Positions 1 through 8,583 of a stretch of 64,000 bases of DNA are shown here, in pieces. Source of the stretch: Fidelibacterota bacterium. GTDB lineage: Bacteria; Fidelibacterota; UBA8477; JABMPR01. The DNA is taken from positions 1 to 64,000 of the forward strand of contig JAERTH010000060.1 of assembly GCA_016844955.1 (NCBI GenBank), read 5' to 3'. Made by a program: the position numbers and the translations under genes. The notes beneath the pieces were generated by a model, which worked only from the letters and a program-made list of their open reading frames with translations, was not told the origin of the DNA and did no database searches. The stretch's first letter is position 1. Each line of letters opens with the position of its first letter.

Positions 1-114
1 ACCATAGATGAAGCACATAACTTCTTCATCCGCTGGGCAGAAACCAGTGGAAGTAATCATTCAGATTGGTTCAAGGATTTACCAGGCTACAGGGCGAATG
101 AGAAAATCTATTAA
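1..114 (+). CDS. C-terminal end of a probable LruC/DUF4842-type secreted protein (partial)
   Basis: An open frame enters from the left edge and stops with TAA at 112-114, giving the last 37 residues of a protein. The tail contains WAETSG, then DWFKDLPGYR and a final KIY. A tail of this shape (WA-S-G, DW, PGYR, IY at the very end) is what I remember from LruC-domain (DUF4842) proteins of Bacteroidetes, Leptospira and Vibrio, which are exported. The family call rests on this short stretch alone; the reading frame itself is clear. A strong hairpin follows 36 bp downstream. Confidence 0.45.
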   Translation, partial: TIDEAHNFFIRWAETSGSNHSDWFKDLPGYRANEKIY

Positions 115-149
115 TTTAGGATTGTATAGGTTTAACCACGACTAATACA

Positions 150-183
150 AGGGGTGCTGACCTGATTCCAGGTTAGCACTCCT
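150..183 (+). terminator. hairpin after the partial first gene
   Basis: A 14-bp stem (two G-T wobbles) with a 6-nt loop pairs 150-163 with 170-183; its core is GTGCTGACCT against AGGTTAGCAC. It lies just after the first gene. There is no T-run behind it, so it is a terminator candidate or mRNA-end stabiliser rather than a textbook intrinsic terminator. Confidence 0.45.
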
Positions 184-490
184 CCTCCAAATTATTAAAG
201 TCCAATGTCATTTTAACCTGACCTCACCGGGGGTGTTTGCGGACAATCTGCCAACACCCCTCCTGCCATTGTAGGCGATGGCTAAGCAAAAAATTCATCG
301 CACTTTCATCTATAAATAGAATAGCCCCCAGGAACCGAAGTTCCCAAGGGCTTGGGGGGTGAAGTCAACACTTACCGAAACCAACATGCAACTTGTGCAC
401 TCAGAACGTTTTGAAGCGATACTTCAGCATTCTGAGTTCAGGCTTCAATCTTCGACAAGTGATTGAAGTATCGATCGGAAAAAGCGTTGA
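184..490. other. gene-free stretch rich in inverted repeats
   Basis: No plausible gene. Several inverted repeats are present: GGGGTGTT at 230-237 with AACACCCC at 253-260; a GGAAC-CGAA-GTTCC hairpin at 331-344 flanked by a C-run (325-329) and a G-run (354-359); and CGATACTTCA at 417-426 with TGAAGTATCG at 464-473, which encloses a nested CTTCAATC/GATTGAAG pair. This could be a structured RNA or the scar of an old repeat. I recognise no known RNA family. Confidence 0.35.
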
Positions 491-514
491 TTGAAAATTG
501 CCAGCAATTTTCAA
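491..514 (-). terminator. probable terminator of tRNA-Val
   Basis: A perfect 10-bp stem, TTGAAAATTG with CAATTTTCAA around a CCAG loop, begins 7 bp beyond the tRNA 3' end in the tRNA's direction of transcription. The 3' arm is T-rich on the minus strand. Position and shape fit a tRNA terminator. Confidence 0.5.
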
Positions 515-520
515 CTGGGG

Positions 521-595
521 TGGGCGCTGAGGGATTCGAACCCCCGACCCCCTGCTTGTAAGGCAGGTGTTCTAAACCAACTGAACTAAGCGCCC
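521..595 (-). tRNA. tRNA-Val (anticodon UAC)
   Basis: Read on the minus strand this gives a full cloverleaf: acceptor arms GGGCGCT and AGCGCCC, a D-arm with TTCAGTTGGTTTAGA, an anticodon stem CCTGC/GCAGG around loop CTTACAA (anticodon TAC), and a T-arm GGGGG-TTCGAAT-CCCTC. The discriminator is A, and CCA is not encoded (the next bases are CCCC). Length is 75 nt. It is divergent from phoB. Confidence 0.95.
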
Positions 596-942
596 TGATT
601 CAATTATGAATCAGGAATTATGAATTACGAGTTTTAACTGGCAATTCCGTTTCCCTATATTGTCAAGTGCCTCTCTTTCGAATAGGCGCAGCGAATATAC
701 ATGGTGCAATACGCTCTGCAAATTATTTCTCACTGCATGATTCTGCTAATCATATTTACCCGCAAAGGATTATATACCGCTATAACACTATAATCTTTTC
801 TTTGACAGTCGCTGACAGATAATGTTAAGAATTAATAGACTTATAGTGCAATTTCACAAGGTATCCCCAATTCTAAGCTATATTATCTCCCAATTTATGG
901 GGTATGCCCTAATGGAGAATTAAAATTGCCTATCAATAGATT
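596..942. promoter_or_regulatory. divergent spacer between tRNA-Val and phoB
   Basis: AT-rich and without a convincing gene. It must hold the promoter of the tRNA on the minus strand and upstream sequence of phoB on the plus strand. TTGACA at 802-807 could be a -35 element, but I see no good -10 partner. The recognisable element, a Pho-box-like repeat, follows at 943. Confidence 0.4.
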
Positions 943-959
943 TCTAACCGTTTCCTAAC
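943..959 (+). promoter_or_regulatory. Pho-box-like direct repeat before phoB
   Basis: TCTAAC at 943-948 and CCTAAC at 954-959 are repeated with an 11-bp period, one helical turn, ending 21 bp before the phoB ATG. The same repeat at the same period lies before the porin/pst operon at 8508-8525. PhoB-type regulators bind tandem half-sites of 11-bp period, so autoregulation of phoBR is the natural reading. The half-site differs from the E. coli one. Confidence 0.6.
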
Positions 960-980
960 AATTCGTATTAGGTTTTTAGC

Positions 981-1685
981 ATGACTGAACGGAATAATAA
1001 TCTCATACTGGTTGTGGATGATGAAGAAGACATCCGTGAACTGGTTCGCTATAACCTGAATAAAATTGGAATTGAAACCTCCGGTGCCGTGACTGGAGAA
1101 CAAGCTCTGGAACTTGCTAGAGAAGAACATCCTGCCCTCATCGTCCTGGATCTCATGCTCCCTGGCATAGATGGATTGGATGTTTGTCGCATCCTGAAAA
1201 ATGATGCCCGCACCGAAGATATCTGTATCATCATGCTTACTGCAAAGGGTGAAGAAGCCGACATTGTTCGCGGTCTGGAAATCGGAGCGGATGATTATAT
1301 CACCAAACCATTCAGCCCCAGCATCCTCACCGCCCGTGTAAAAGCCAACATCCGTCGCATTACCGGCTCAAAAGGTGGTGATGGTGTTATGGAATACGGT
1401 GATCTTTTTATCCACAAGGGTCGCCGTGAGGTACTTATCACAGGAACACCCGTAACGCTGACCAATACTGAATTTCAAATTCTCTACTTCCTGGCATCTA
1501 ATCCCAATTGGGTCTTCACCCGCTCGCAAATCATAGAAGCGGTCAAAGGTGACAACTATCCCGTAACGGAACGGTCTGTTGACTTTCAAATTGTTGGCCT
1601 CCGCAAAAAGCTTGGCAGTATTGGTGATGCTATCAAAACCGTCAGGGGTGTAGGTTATCGATTCATTGAGTTATCTGAGAATTAA
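981..1685 (+). CDS. phoB: PhoB-type response regulator
   Basis: This is an OmpR/PhoB-family response regulator of 234 residues. The receiver domain (about residues 8-123) has the acidic pocket VVDDEED, the phosphoacceptor Asp57 in LDLMLPG, Thr in LTAKGE and Lys in YITKPF. A winged-helix DNA-binding domain follows (about 135-230) with RSVDFQIVGLRKKLG and a final VRGVGYRF. When phosphorylated by the next gene's kinase it should activate phosphate-starvation genes. The phoR partner, the Pho boxes at 943 and 8508 and the nearby pst operon make the Pho assignment much stronger than family membership alone. Confidence 0.9.
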   Translation: MTERNNNLILVVDDEEDIRELVRYNLNKIGIETSGAVTGEQALELAREEHPALIVLDLMLPGIDGLDVCRILKNDARTEDICIIMLTAKGEEADIVRGLEIGADDYITKPFSPSILTARVKANIRRITGSKGGDGVMEYGDLFIHKGRREVLITGTPVTLTNTEFQILYFLASNPNWVFTRSQIIEAVKGDNYPVTERSVDFQIVGLRKKLGSIGDAIKTVRGVGYRFIELSEN

Positions 1686-1773
1686 TTCCCCCTGAGGATT
1701 TCCTTTCTTCCACTTGGTTAAGTGGTATATTTGCTCTGAAATTCAGTTTATTCCGCTCCTCACTAACTAAAAG

Positions 1774-3549
1774 GTGCTCCTCTTGAAAAAACAAAAGTTG
1801 ATTGTTCGACTGTTTTCATCATATCTGGCTCTGGTGATTCTGGCCATGATGCTTATCATCATCTTTGCCTCCGCCGCCATCGAGGACTTCTATTTTGAGC
1901 AGAACGTCAACAACCTGCAGGCAAGGGCCATTCTTCTAGACGAAATCCTGGAAAGCAAAAATATCATCAACCCCGATACGCTTCAGGCATTTTGCCAAAA
2001 TCTTGGGGATGAGATAAATACCCGGATCACCCTGATTATCCCATCCGGGCAAGTCCTGGCAGATTCCGATGAAGACCCCCGTAACATGGATTCACACCAT
2101 GATCGACCAGAAGTAATACAGGCGTTGGCTGAAGAGGAAGGTGTGAGCCGTCGATCCAGCTATACCCTTGAGGAGGAGCATCTCTACTTTGCCAAAATGT
2201 GTACCAATGAAAAACACGCCATGATTATCAGGGTCTCCTTCCCTACCCACGCTTTGAAATCCGCAATGGATAGTCTCAAATTGAACCTCTTGATAGGTGG
2301 CGGATTCATAATCATCCTGCTGGCAATACTCAACTGGTACCTTTCTGGTCAGATATTGAAACCCATACAAATCATGGAATCCGGTGCCCGTCGTTTTGCC
2401 CGTGGCAAACTTAAAATGAAGGTACCCGAGTCTGACATCCCGGAACTGGGCAGTCTGGCACAATCTCTCAACCTCATGGCAAAGCAGATCTACGATAGAA
2501 TACGGGTTATCACTCAACAAAAAAACGAGCAAATGGCTATCCTCAGCAGTATGACTGAAGGAGTGCTGGCTTTGAATCCTGATGGCGAATTACTCTCATG
2601 TAATCGAGCTGCTGCCAACATGTTTGGGTTACACGCCAAAACCATTGTTGGACGACCACTGCATGAAGTGATACGGCATACTGAACTCATTGATTTTGCG
2701 ACCACAGTCCTGGGGACGAAGAAGAGCAGGGAATGTCATATCTCACTGTTCGAACCAGAAGAACGCACACTGAATGTCATTGGCAGCCGCATGCCCGCAA
2801 AGAAAGGGGCTACCGGTGGTGCGGTGCTGGTTTTTACAGACCTTACCCAGATTCACAGGTTGGAAGGCGTTCGCAGAGAATTTGTTGCCAATGTTTCCCA
2901 TGAACTCAAAACCCCCATCACATCCATTCAGGGATATGTCGAAACGCTTCAGGATGGCGCATTAAAGGATACTGAGAATGCCCAACGTTTTCTAGAAATT
3001 ATATCTAAACATGCCGTCCGTTTAGGACAGATTGTCGATGACCTTCTGGAGCTATCCAGGATTGAGGAAATAAAGGAAGGTGAGAAACAATATCTTGAAG
3101 ATCACGCATTGAATGAGCTGATACAAAGCACCTTGACTCAATTCAGACCTGCCGCTGAGAGCCGCTCTATTGCTATTAATCTTGAACTTGAGGAAAATGT
3201 TGAACTACTGCTCAACGCGAAGCTCTTTTCTCACGCGCTGGGCAACTTGTTGGACAATGCCATTAAATACTCAGAAAGCAATACCTCGATTTCCATAATC
3301 ACTCAGCGTCAGAAAAAAAGCCTGCTCCTGGAAATTCGGGATCAGGGACCTGGAATTGATGATCACCACCTCACTCGAATTTTTGAGCGTTTTTATCGTG
3401 TGGACAGAGGGCGCAGCCGTGAAGTCGGCGGAACGGGTCTGGGGCTTTCCATTGTGAAGCATATCGCGCGCATCCACAACGCTACTCTCGAAGTGGAAAG
3501 TGTTCCTGGTGAAGGCAGCACCTTCAGACTTCTCTTCCCCATCACCTAG
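1774..3549 (+). CDS. phoR: PhoR-type membrane sensor histidine kinase
   Basis: A sensor kinase of about 590 residues. An N-terminal membrane helix (about 12-32) and a second helix (about 170-190) frame a sensory region of roughly 135 residues; a HAMP linker, a PAS domain (about 252-350), a HisKA domain with His376 in VSHELKTP, and a HATPase domain with DNAIKYS, DQGPGI and GTGLGLSI follow. It should phosphorylate the upstream PhoB. The start is open: GTG at 1774 has no clear ribosome site, whereas TTG at 1783 has AAGGTG seven bases before it and gives MKKQKLIV, so 1783 may be the true start. Unlike E. coli PhoR, it has a large extracytoplasmic domain. Confidence 0.9.
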   Translation: MLLLKKQKLIVRLFSSYLALVILAMMLIIIFASAAIEDFYFEQNVNNLQARAILLDEILESKNIINPDTLQAFCQNLGDEINTRITLIIPSGQVLADSDEDPRNMDSHHDRPEVIQALAEEEGVSRRSSYTLEEEHLYFAKMCTNEKHAMIIRVSFPTHALKSAMDSLKLNLLIGGGFIIILLAILNWYLSGQILKPIQIMESGARRFARGKLKMKVPESDIPELGSLAQSLNLMAKQIYDRIRVITQQKNEQMAILSSMTEGVLALNPDGELLSCNRAAANMFGLHAKTIVGRPLHEVIRHTELIDFATTVLGTKKSRECHISLFEPEERTLNVIGSRMPAKKGATGGAVLVFTDLTQIHRLEGVRREFVANVSHELKTPITSIQGYVETLQDGALKDTENAQRFLEIISKHAVRLGQIVDDLLELSRIEEIKEGEKQYLEDHALNELIQSTLTQFRPAAESRSIAINLELEENVELLLNAKLFSHALGNLLDNAIKYSESNTSISIITQRQKKSLLLEIRDQGPGIDDHHLTRIFERFYRVDRGRSREVGGTGLGLSIVKHIARIHNATLEVESVPGEGSTFRLLFPIT

Positions 3550-3630
3550 GAGACTTAACAAGCCCGGTGGCTGAGCCTCCCTTATATTCCAGGGGATGAC
3601 ATTTCGGCGAGCTCAATGTCCGGCTGAAAG

Positions 3631-3658
3631 AAAAGGGCCATCCGAAGACAGCCCTTTT
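3631..3658. terminator. bidirectional terminator between phoR and the beta-helix gene
   Basis: AAAAGGGC at 3631-3638 pairs with GCCCTTTT at 3651-3658 around a 12-nt loop. The T-tract on one strand and the A-tract on the other allow termination of both phoR and the convergent gene that ends at 3698. Confidence 0.7.
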
Positions 3659-3697
3659 GATTTGGGGATGGCAGTCCCCTGTGTGTGAAGGAGAACT

Positions 3698-5290
3698 TTA
3701 CTTTAGAAGCATCATTTTCCCGGTGAGTGTTTCCTGTGAAGTCTGGATTTTGTACAGATACAAACCCGTTGAACTCATGTCATTATTCGCGTTCCAGGTA
3801 ATTTGCTGGATACCGCTATTCATGTGAGAAAAATCTAATCCACTCACCAGTCGTCCATTCAGGTCGTAAACGCTCAGGGTTACAGCTCCAGCTCTGGCTA
3901 ATTCAAAGCGGATCCTGGTGGATGGGTTAAAAGGGTTGGGATAGTTGCCCAGAAGTCTGGAGCTCTCTGGTGCCTGGAAGGCTACCGTGCCATCTACTGA
4001 GACTGTGGACATGCGTCCTTTCTCAGTGAGCCAGCTGTAGGGTGCCATCCAGAGATCATCTCCAAAAGCACCCTTGAAATCTGTCTGCGTAAAGAAATCA
4101 TCGGCAGGAACCGTATCAACATTGTCATAGGCAGGTCCGTTTGTGGCTGGACGAGGATCAATGATACCACCTGTCTCGCGACCATCAAGGCTGGCCAGCT
4201 GAGGATCCACAGCCAGGGATGTGAGACCGTATTCTCCTGAGAATTGGGCTCCCAGCATGCCGCTGATGATATTGTTGGGTGACCAGTATAGGTAGTCTGG
4301 ATATCCAGCAGCCTCAGCAGTTGCCCAGTCAGAAGTTACCGTTTCTGATCCATTGTCAGAGTTTTTTAATCCATCCTCTTTACCATCTACAACGATATAG
4401 TTACCAAACTCGCCACCCAGACCTTCACGCAGTCTGAGAATTTGATCATTGTCTGCAACCGCCGTTGCTGAGCCAGATCCTACGAGTGTGACGTTATACC
4501 ATTGTGGATGTGAGCGGGGTGTGGAGTTGAGGTCACCATTGGTCTTGCTGTCCATTTCATGGGCACGATTTCCAGCATCGGCTCCAACCATGGCAAACAG
4601 GAACTGTCCGCGACCCTGGTAACCTTCATCCACATCAAAAGCATCATCACCAACGAAAAGAACGTTACAATATTTAAGATCAACAGTTCCACCGAACATT
4701 TCAAATCCGTCATCCAGATTAAAGGCAACTTCAACATGCTCTATAGTGGTTCCATTGCCGACACCAGCCAATGTGACACCGTTGATCTCGTTGTCCTGTC
4801 CAATAGAACGACCACCGTGCCATACGCGGACATACTTCAACACACCGGAGTTGTCGTCTGCATCAGTACCACCATAAGGGATGCCTTCCAAACCTTCGAC
4901 AAAGCTGCTGCCGCCATCTACAGCAATGGGTGCATCACCAAGGATAATGATACCGCCCCAGTTACCGCGGGGGTCCAGCATCTCATCTGCTGTGAGAACA
5001 GTTGTAAATGTAATGGGTGCATCAGCTGTACCCACGGCCATGATCATGGCACCTTTTTCAATGACCAATGCTGGGGCAAGACCGGCACCATCATCTTCGT
5101 TCGATTTGATGGTGGTTCCTGCTTCAATTGTCAGGGTTGCACCTGACTTGACAAAGGTCTGACCTGTGAGTAGATGTTCATCTGCAGCAGACCAGGTTTC
5201 ATCAGATGTAATGGCACCGGAATGCTCGATTGCAAAAATCTGGGTCGCCATAGTTAGCAGAACCATTGCGACGATTAACTTTGTTTTCAT
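3698..5290 (-). CDS. secreted beta-helix protein with type IX sorting domain
   Basis: 530 residues. A signal peptide (1-20, ending QIFA) is followed by a repetitive region with SGATLTIEAGTTIK, NWGGIIILGDAP, LKYVRVWHGG and IEHVEVAFNLDDGFEMFGG, the style of right-handed parallel beta-helix proteins common in Bacteroidetes. The last 85 residues are a type IX C-terminal sorting domain beginning NYPNPFNPST and ending GKMMLLK, so the protein should be exported to or beyond the outer membrane. It begins 6 bp after the TonB receptor gene in the same direction and is almost surely co-transcribed with it. No enzyme motif is visible. A surface partner of the receptor, perhaps for phosphorus capture, is only an inference from location. 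Confidence 0.8.
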   Translation of the reverse strand: MKTKLIVAMVLLTMATQIFAIEHSGAITSDETWSAADEHLLTGQTFVKSGATLTIEAGTTIKSNEDDGAGLAPALVIEKGAMIMAVGTADAPITFTTVLTADEMLDPRGNWGGIIILGDAPIAVDGGSSFVEGLEGIPYGGTDADDNSGVLKYVRVWHGGRSIGQDNEINGVTLAGVGNGTTIEHVEVAFNLDDGFEMFGGTVDLKYCNVLFVGDDAFDVDEGYQGRGQFLFAMVGADAGNRAHEMDSKTNGDLNSTPRSHPQWYNVTLVGSGSATAVADNDQILRLREGLGGEFGNYIVVDGKEDGLKNSDNGSETVTSDWATAEAAGYPDYLYWSPNNIISGMLGAQFSGEYGLTSLAVDPQLASLDGRETGGIIDPRPATNGPAYDNVDTVPADDFFTQTDFKGAFGDDLWMAPYSWLTEKGRMSTVSVDGTVAFQAPESSRLLGNYPNPFNPSTRIRFELARAGAVTLSVYDLNGRLVSGLDFSHMNSGIQQITWNANNDMSSTGLYLYKIQTSQETLTGKMMLLK

Positions 5291-5296
5291 ACGTGT

Positions 5297-8263
5297 TTAA
5301 CTCCTGTTTTGTTGTAATTGATATTTCACTCCCAGACTAAAGGATAGACCTGGCGAGTAAACTTTTCTGAGTTTGAAATCTCCTGTGGAAGATTCGATAT
5401 GTCCAAAACGAACTTCAGAATTCAGTATGTTTTTGACTTTCATACTCAACTTCAAAGGACCGATGGCTTTACCTGCTGTCAGATTGAGAGAGTGAAAGGG
5501 GAACTCAAAGATGTCCCCCACCTCACCCACACCTACTGAGCTAATGCGTTTGGTAAAAGTGTTGTAAGCCAGGGCAAAGGTATAAGCGCTTGGAGACCTG
5601 TAATCTATGGCAGCATTAAACATCACCCGTGACTGGCCTTGTAAGGGTCGCTGAGAGGTGGAAGATGAATTTGCATAACTGGTTCCATTGAAAAGGAAAA
5701 CCGTATCATTCACCGTAACTTCAGATTGTGAAATTGTTGAGTTCATTGAAAGCGTACCAAAGCCCATGGATAGAGGGATGGGTAACTTCTTGCGTAACTC
5801 AATTTCAACACCCTGGGTGTGAGCGCTCTTTGCATTTTGAAAAGTCTTGTAATCCAGATCTGGTGTTGAAATCATGGATACTTCAATTGGGTTTTCAAAG
5901 GTTTTGTAAAACAAACCCACCGAGATCAGCTCGGAGGCAGAAGGGTACCACTCGCCACGGAGATCAAAATTCTGAACCTGAGCATTTTTCAGGAAAGGAT
6001 AGCCTATGGCGACCTCACCTTGATAGAACTCCTGGTAGGCAATTGGTGCTAATTCACGAAACTCCGGACGACCTACAGTTTTTGAATAAGCTGACCGTAC
6101 AATCACCTCATCACTACTTTTATAGATGAAATTGAGTGAGGGTAAAATCACATCTTGACTCAAATTTGCCGCAGCGGTATCGCCATATATGGTCGTTGCC
6201 GGAGCGCTTGTGATGGGGTTGTAACTTTCCAGATTCATGAGATAATTTTCATAACGAGCGCCACCTTCAAAAGAGAAGCTCCAGTCTTTCTTCATCAGAA
6301 TCGAAAAAGAAGCCATGGCATAGAAAGCCTCCGTATTTTCCAGAGCTGTATAGCCATTAAACGCATTCTTGGCAGTTTCATCAAGCATAAGCAATCCGTG
6401 TGACCAGACTCCTGAAGCCGTATCTAAGTGGAAGAAATTTTCCTCAGCGAAGGCTTCACCAAACGCCATGTCAGGGTAAACGTTCAACACTGAATCCTGC
6501 CAGCTGGCACTTGAGGAATTGGTAATGGCGAAAGAACGCTTTTCAAAGGTCCGTGATTTTTCTTGAATACGACTACCAACTTTTATTTTTACAGCATTGC
6601 TTCCGCTCAGGGGAACACTCAACTCATAGTTCACATCAAGTGAAAGATTTTCATCGATTCCATCCGTATAGTCGCGATATCCTATTTTCTGGGCTTGACG
6701 ATCTATTACGTAATATGAATAGGCTGAATCAGTACCCGTGAATACCTCTTTCTCACTATAATTATGTGTGGAGTGATCGGGTTCGTATCGCGTGGATTTA
6801 CCTTGATTTAAATTCCATTCAATTTGATGTTTGGGACCCAAAACAAAAAAGCTAGAACCGCTGAGACTGTTATTGGTAATCGTTTTCTCGATATAGTGAT
6901 TACTGATAAAAATCCCAGATTCGACATTGGGCGTATATCCTTTTGAAATAGTATTTTTGTCACTTGAGGTATGGGTATATATCCGCTGCAGTTTGATTTT
7001 GTGGGCATCTTTGTATTTGAGCCCGGCGCTGATATTCGCACCCAGGTTGGTTTTATACTCTGAGATGTGGTTACTGCGCTCGGTATAGGGGCTTAAAAAG
7101 GAAGTCCCTTCACTTTCAGTTCCAGTACTCAAGGCGAATTGTGCTGATTCACTTTCCTGAGTTTTATAGTTGTTCTTAAAAACCAGGTTAGTAAAGAAAC
7201 CATACTCTAAATTCTTGTTAATCTCATAGCGATCACCCAGATCAAATCCCACTCCAATGGGTTTAGACAATTCATTCTGGTGGTTGATAAAGGTTGGATT
7301 TGCTGCACGACTATATTCACCAATCCTCCCATACCAATCGATACGGCTCAGTCCTTCTGGAGTGTAAATGCTAGCTGTGGATAATATCTGATCATCAGGA
7401 ATTTTTGCTGCCAGGGCACGGCTTCCATCGTCATAACCGAAATAATCATGTTTCCCTGAGTAGGTCTTGAAGAATGATCGCTTCTGGTAGTATTCACTCT
7501 CATCACTCACCGAAACCTTGAAATTAACCAGACGTTCATCAGGGTAAGCTTTGGTTTTTATGTTAATACTTCCACCTGCAAACACCCCTGGCAAATCCGG
7601 TGTAAAGGTCTTCAGCGCCACGATACTTTCCAGTAGCGCACTTGGGAATAGATCCAGAGGTACTGATTTTTTGTCCGGTTCTGGTGAGGGAATAGGCGCA
7701 CTATTCATCTGGGTAGACGTGTAACGTTCTCCCAGTCCACGTACGATTGGAAATTTGCCTTCCCTTACACTCACTCCGGGTAAGCGTTTCAGGGCATCTG
7801 CTGCATTCGAATCCCCACTTTTGGACATCTCTTCTGCACTGACAGAATTTTCCATGTTAGAGGACTCCTGGCGCTCTTGCAGCGCGGAGAGTGTCGTCCC
7901 CTGTTTTGTCTCAGCCTGAACTACCACAGCTTCACCGCTGATGGATTCCATAAATAAATCGATATTTTTGCGGGTGTTAATGCCAGCATTTATCTGGACC
8001 TGCTCAATATCCGCAATTTCATAGCCGATGTAAGAAATGCGCAGAGTATAAATTCCAGGTTTGATGCCACGGATTTCATAATTGCCATTTATATCTGTGG
8101 CTGCACCAACACCACTTTCCAGAACAATAACATTGGCACCAATGAGGGCTTCACCAGTTTCACCATCGCTCACAACACCCAGCAGGTTTCCTCCTGTCTG
8201 GGCCAGTATCATCCCGGGCAGCATTAAGAGTAGCAGTTGGTTTCGTATAAATCTTGATATCAT
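5297..8263 (-). CDS. TonB-dependent outer-membrane receptor
   Basis: 988 residues. A signal peptide (about 1-21) is followed by a carboxypeptidase-regulatory-like Ig domain (about 25-105, GVVSDGETGEALIGANV and ITGNY-like NGNYEIRG), a plug domain (about 130-250, with NAADALKRLPGVSVREG, VRGLGERYT and FAGGSINIKT) and a large beta-barrel whose end, LGVKYQLQQN, carries the alternating pattern of a final outer-membrane strand. It imports a ligand using TonB energy; the ligand is unknown. The gene lies between phoBR and the pst operon, is first of a two-gene operon with the beta-helix protein, and is divergent from the Pho-box-bearing porin promoter, which makes a phosphorus-containing ligand worth considering. 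Confidence 0.9.
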   Translation of the reverse strand: MISRFIRNQLLLLMLPGMILAQTGGNLLGVVSDGETGEALIGANVIVLESGVGAATDINGNYEIRGIKPGIYTLRISYIGYEIADIEQVQINAGINTRKNIDLFMESISGEAVVVQAETKQGTTLSALQERQESSNMENSVSAEEMSKSGDSNAADALKRLPGVSVREGKFPIVRGLGERYTSTQMNSAPIPSPEPDKKSVPLDLFPSALLESIVALKTFTPDLPGVFAGGSINIKTKAYPDERLVNFKVSVSDESEYYQKRSFFKTYSGKHDYFGYDDGSRALAAKIPDDQILSTASIYTPEGLSRIDWYGRIGEYSRAANPTFINHQNELSKPIGVGFDLGDRYEINKNLEYGFFTNLVFKNNYKTQESESAQFALSTGTESEGTSFLSPYTERSNHISEYKTNLGANISAGLKYKDAHKIKLQRIYTHTSSDKNTISKGYTPNVESGIFISNHYIEKTITNNSLSGSSFFVLGPKHQIEWNLNQGKSTRYEPDHSTHNYSEKEVFTGTDSAYSYYVIDRQAQKIGYRDYTDGIDENLSLDVNYELSVPLSGSNAVKIKVGSRIQEKSRTFEKRSFAITNSSSASWQDSVLNVYPDMAFGEAFAEENFFHLDTASGVWSHGLLMLDETAKNAFNGYTALENTEAFYAMASFSILMKKDWSFSFEGGARYENYLMNLESYNPITSAPATTIYGDTAAANLSQDVILPSLNFIYKSSDEVIVRSAYSKTVGRPEFRELAPIAYQEFYQGEVAIGYPFLKNAQVQNFDLRGEWYPSASELISVGLFYKTFENPIEVSMISTPDLDYKTFQNAKSAHTQGVEIELRKKLPIPLSMGFGTLSMNSTISQSEVTVNDTVFLFNGTSYANSSSTSQRPLQGQSRVMFNAAIDYRSPSAYTFALAYNTFTKRISSVGVGEVGDIFEFPFHSLNLTAGKAIGPLKLSMKVKNILNSEVRFGHIESSTGDFKLRKVYSPGLSFSLGVKYQLQQNRS

Positions 8264-8504
8264 GTCTAAGTATTTCCTTCTTCACACAGTTATTCGCCAG
8301 TCGCTTTCTTGCGACGCATGAGAATGGCTTCTGGATGTTTGGATTAAATTGAGATTTGATTAGTGAATCTATTGAATTTGATTAGAAACAGGTGAGGCTG
8401 CTTTATAGCTATGCAAAAGCCAGGATTTTACAGAGCGCAAACTCCGGCTTTCAATCCCGTTAAAAACGCTATAAATAATTGTAGCGCAATTAAAATACTC
8501 ATGC
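8264..8504. promoter_or_regulatory. divergent spacer between the TonB receptor and porin genes
   Basis: About 240 bp with no gene. It must hold the receptor's promoter on the minus strand. No terminator or further repeat is apparent apart from the Pho-box-like repeat just after it at 8508-8525. Confidence 0.4.
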
Positions 8505-8507
8505 TTT

Positions 8508-8525
8508 CCTAACACTTCCCTAACA
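8508..8525 (+). promoter_or_regulatory. Pho-box-like direct repeat before the porin-pst operon
   Basis: CCTAACA at 8508-8514 and CCTAACA at 8519-8525 are identical heptamers with an 11-bp period, each preceded by a TTTC/TTCC pyrimidine run. They lie 59 bp before the porin ATG, a suitable distance for an activator site upstream of a promoter. The match to the repeat before phoB supports one regulator acting at both. Confidence 0.65.
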
Positions 8526-8583
8526 ATTGAAATGCAGGTTGCTGGCGTGTGTGAAACGATAACGTATTTAGGAGAAAACAATT

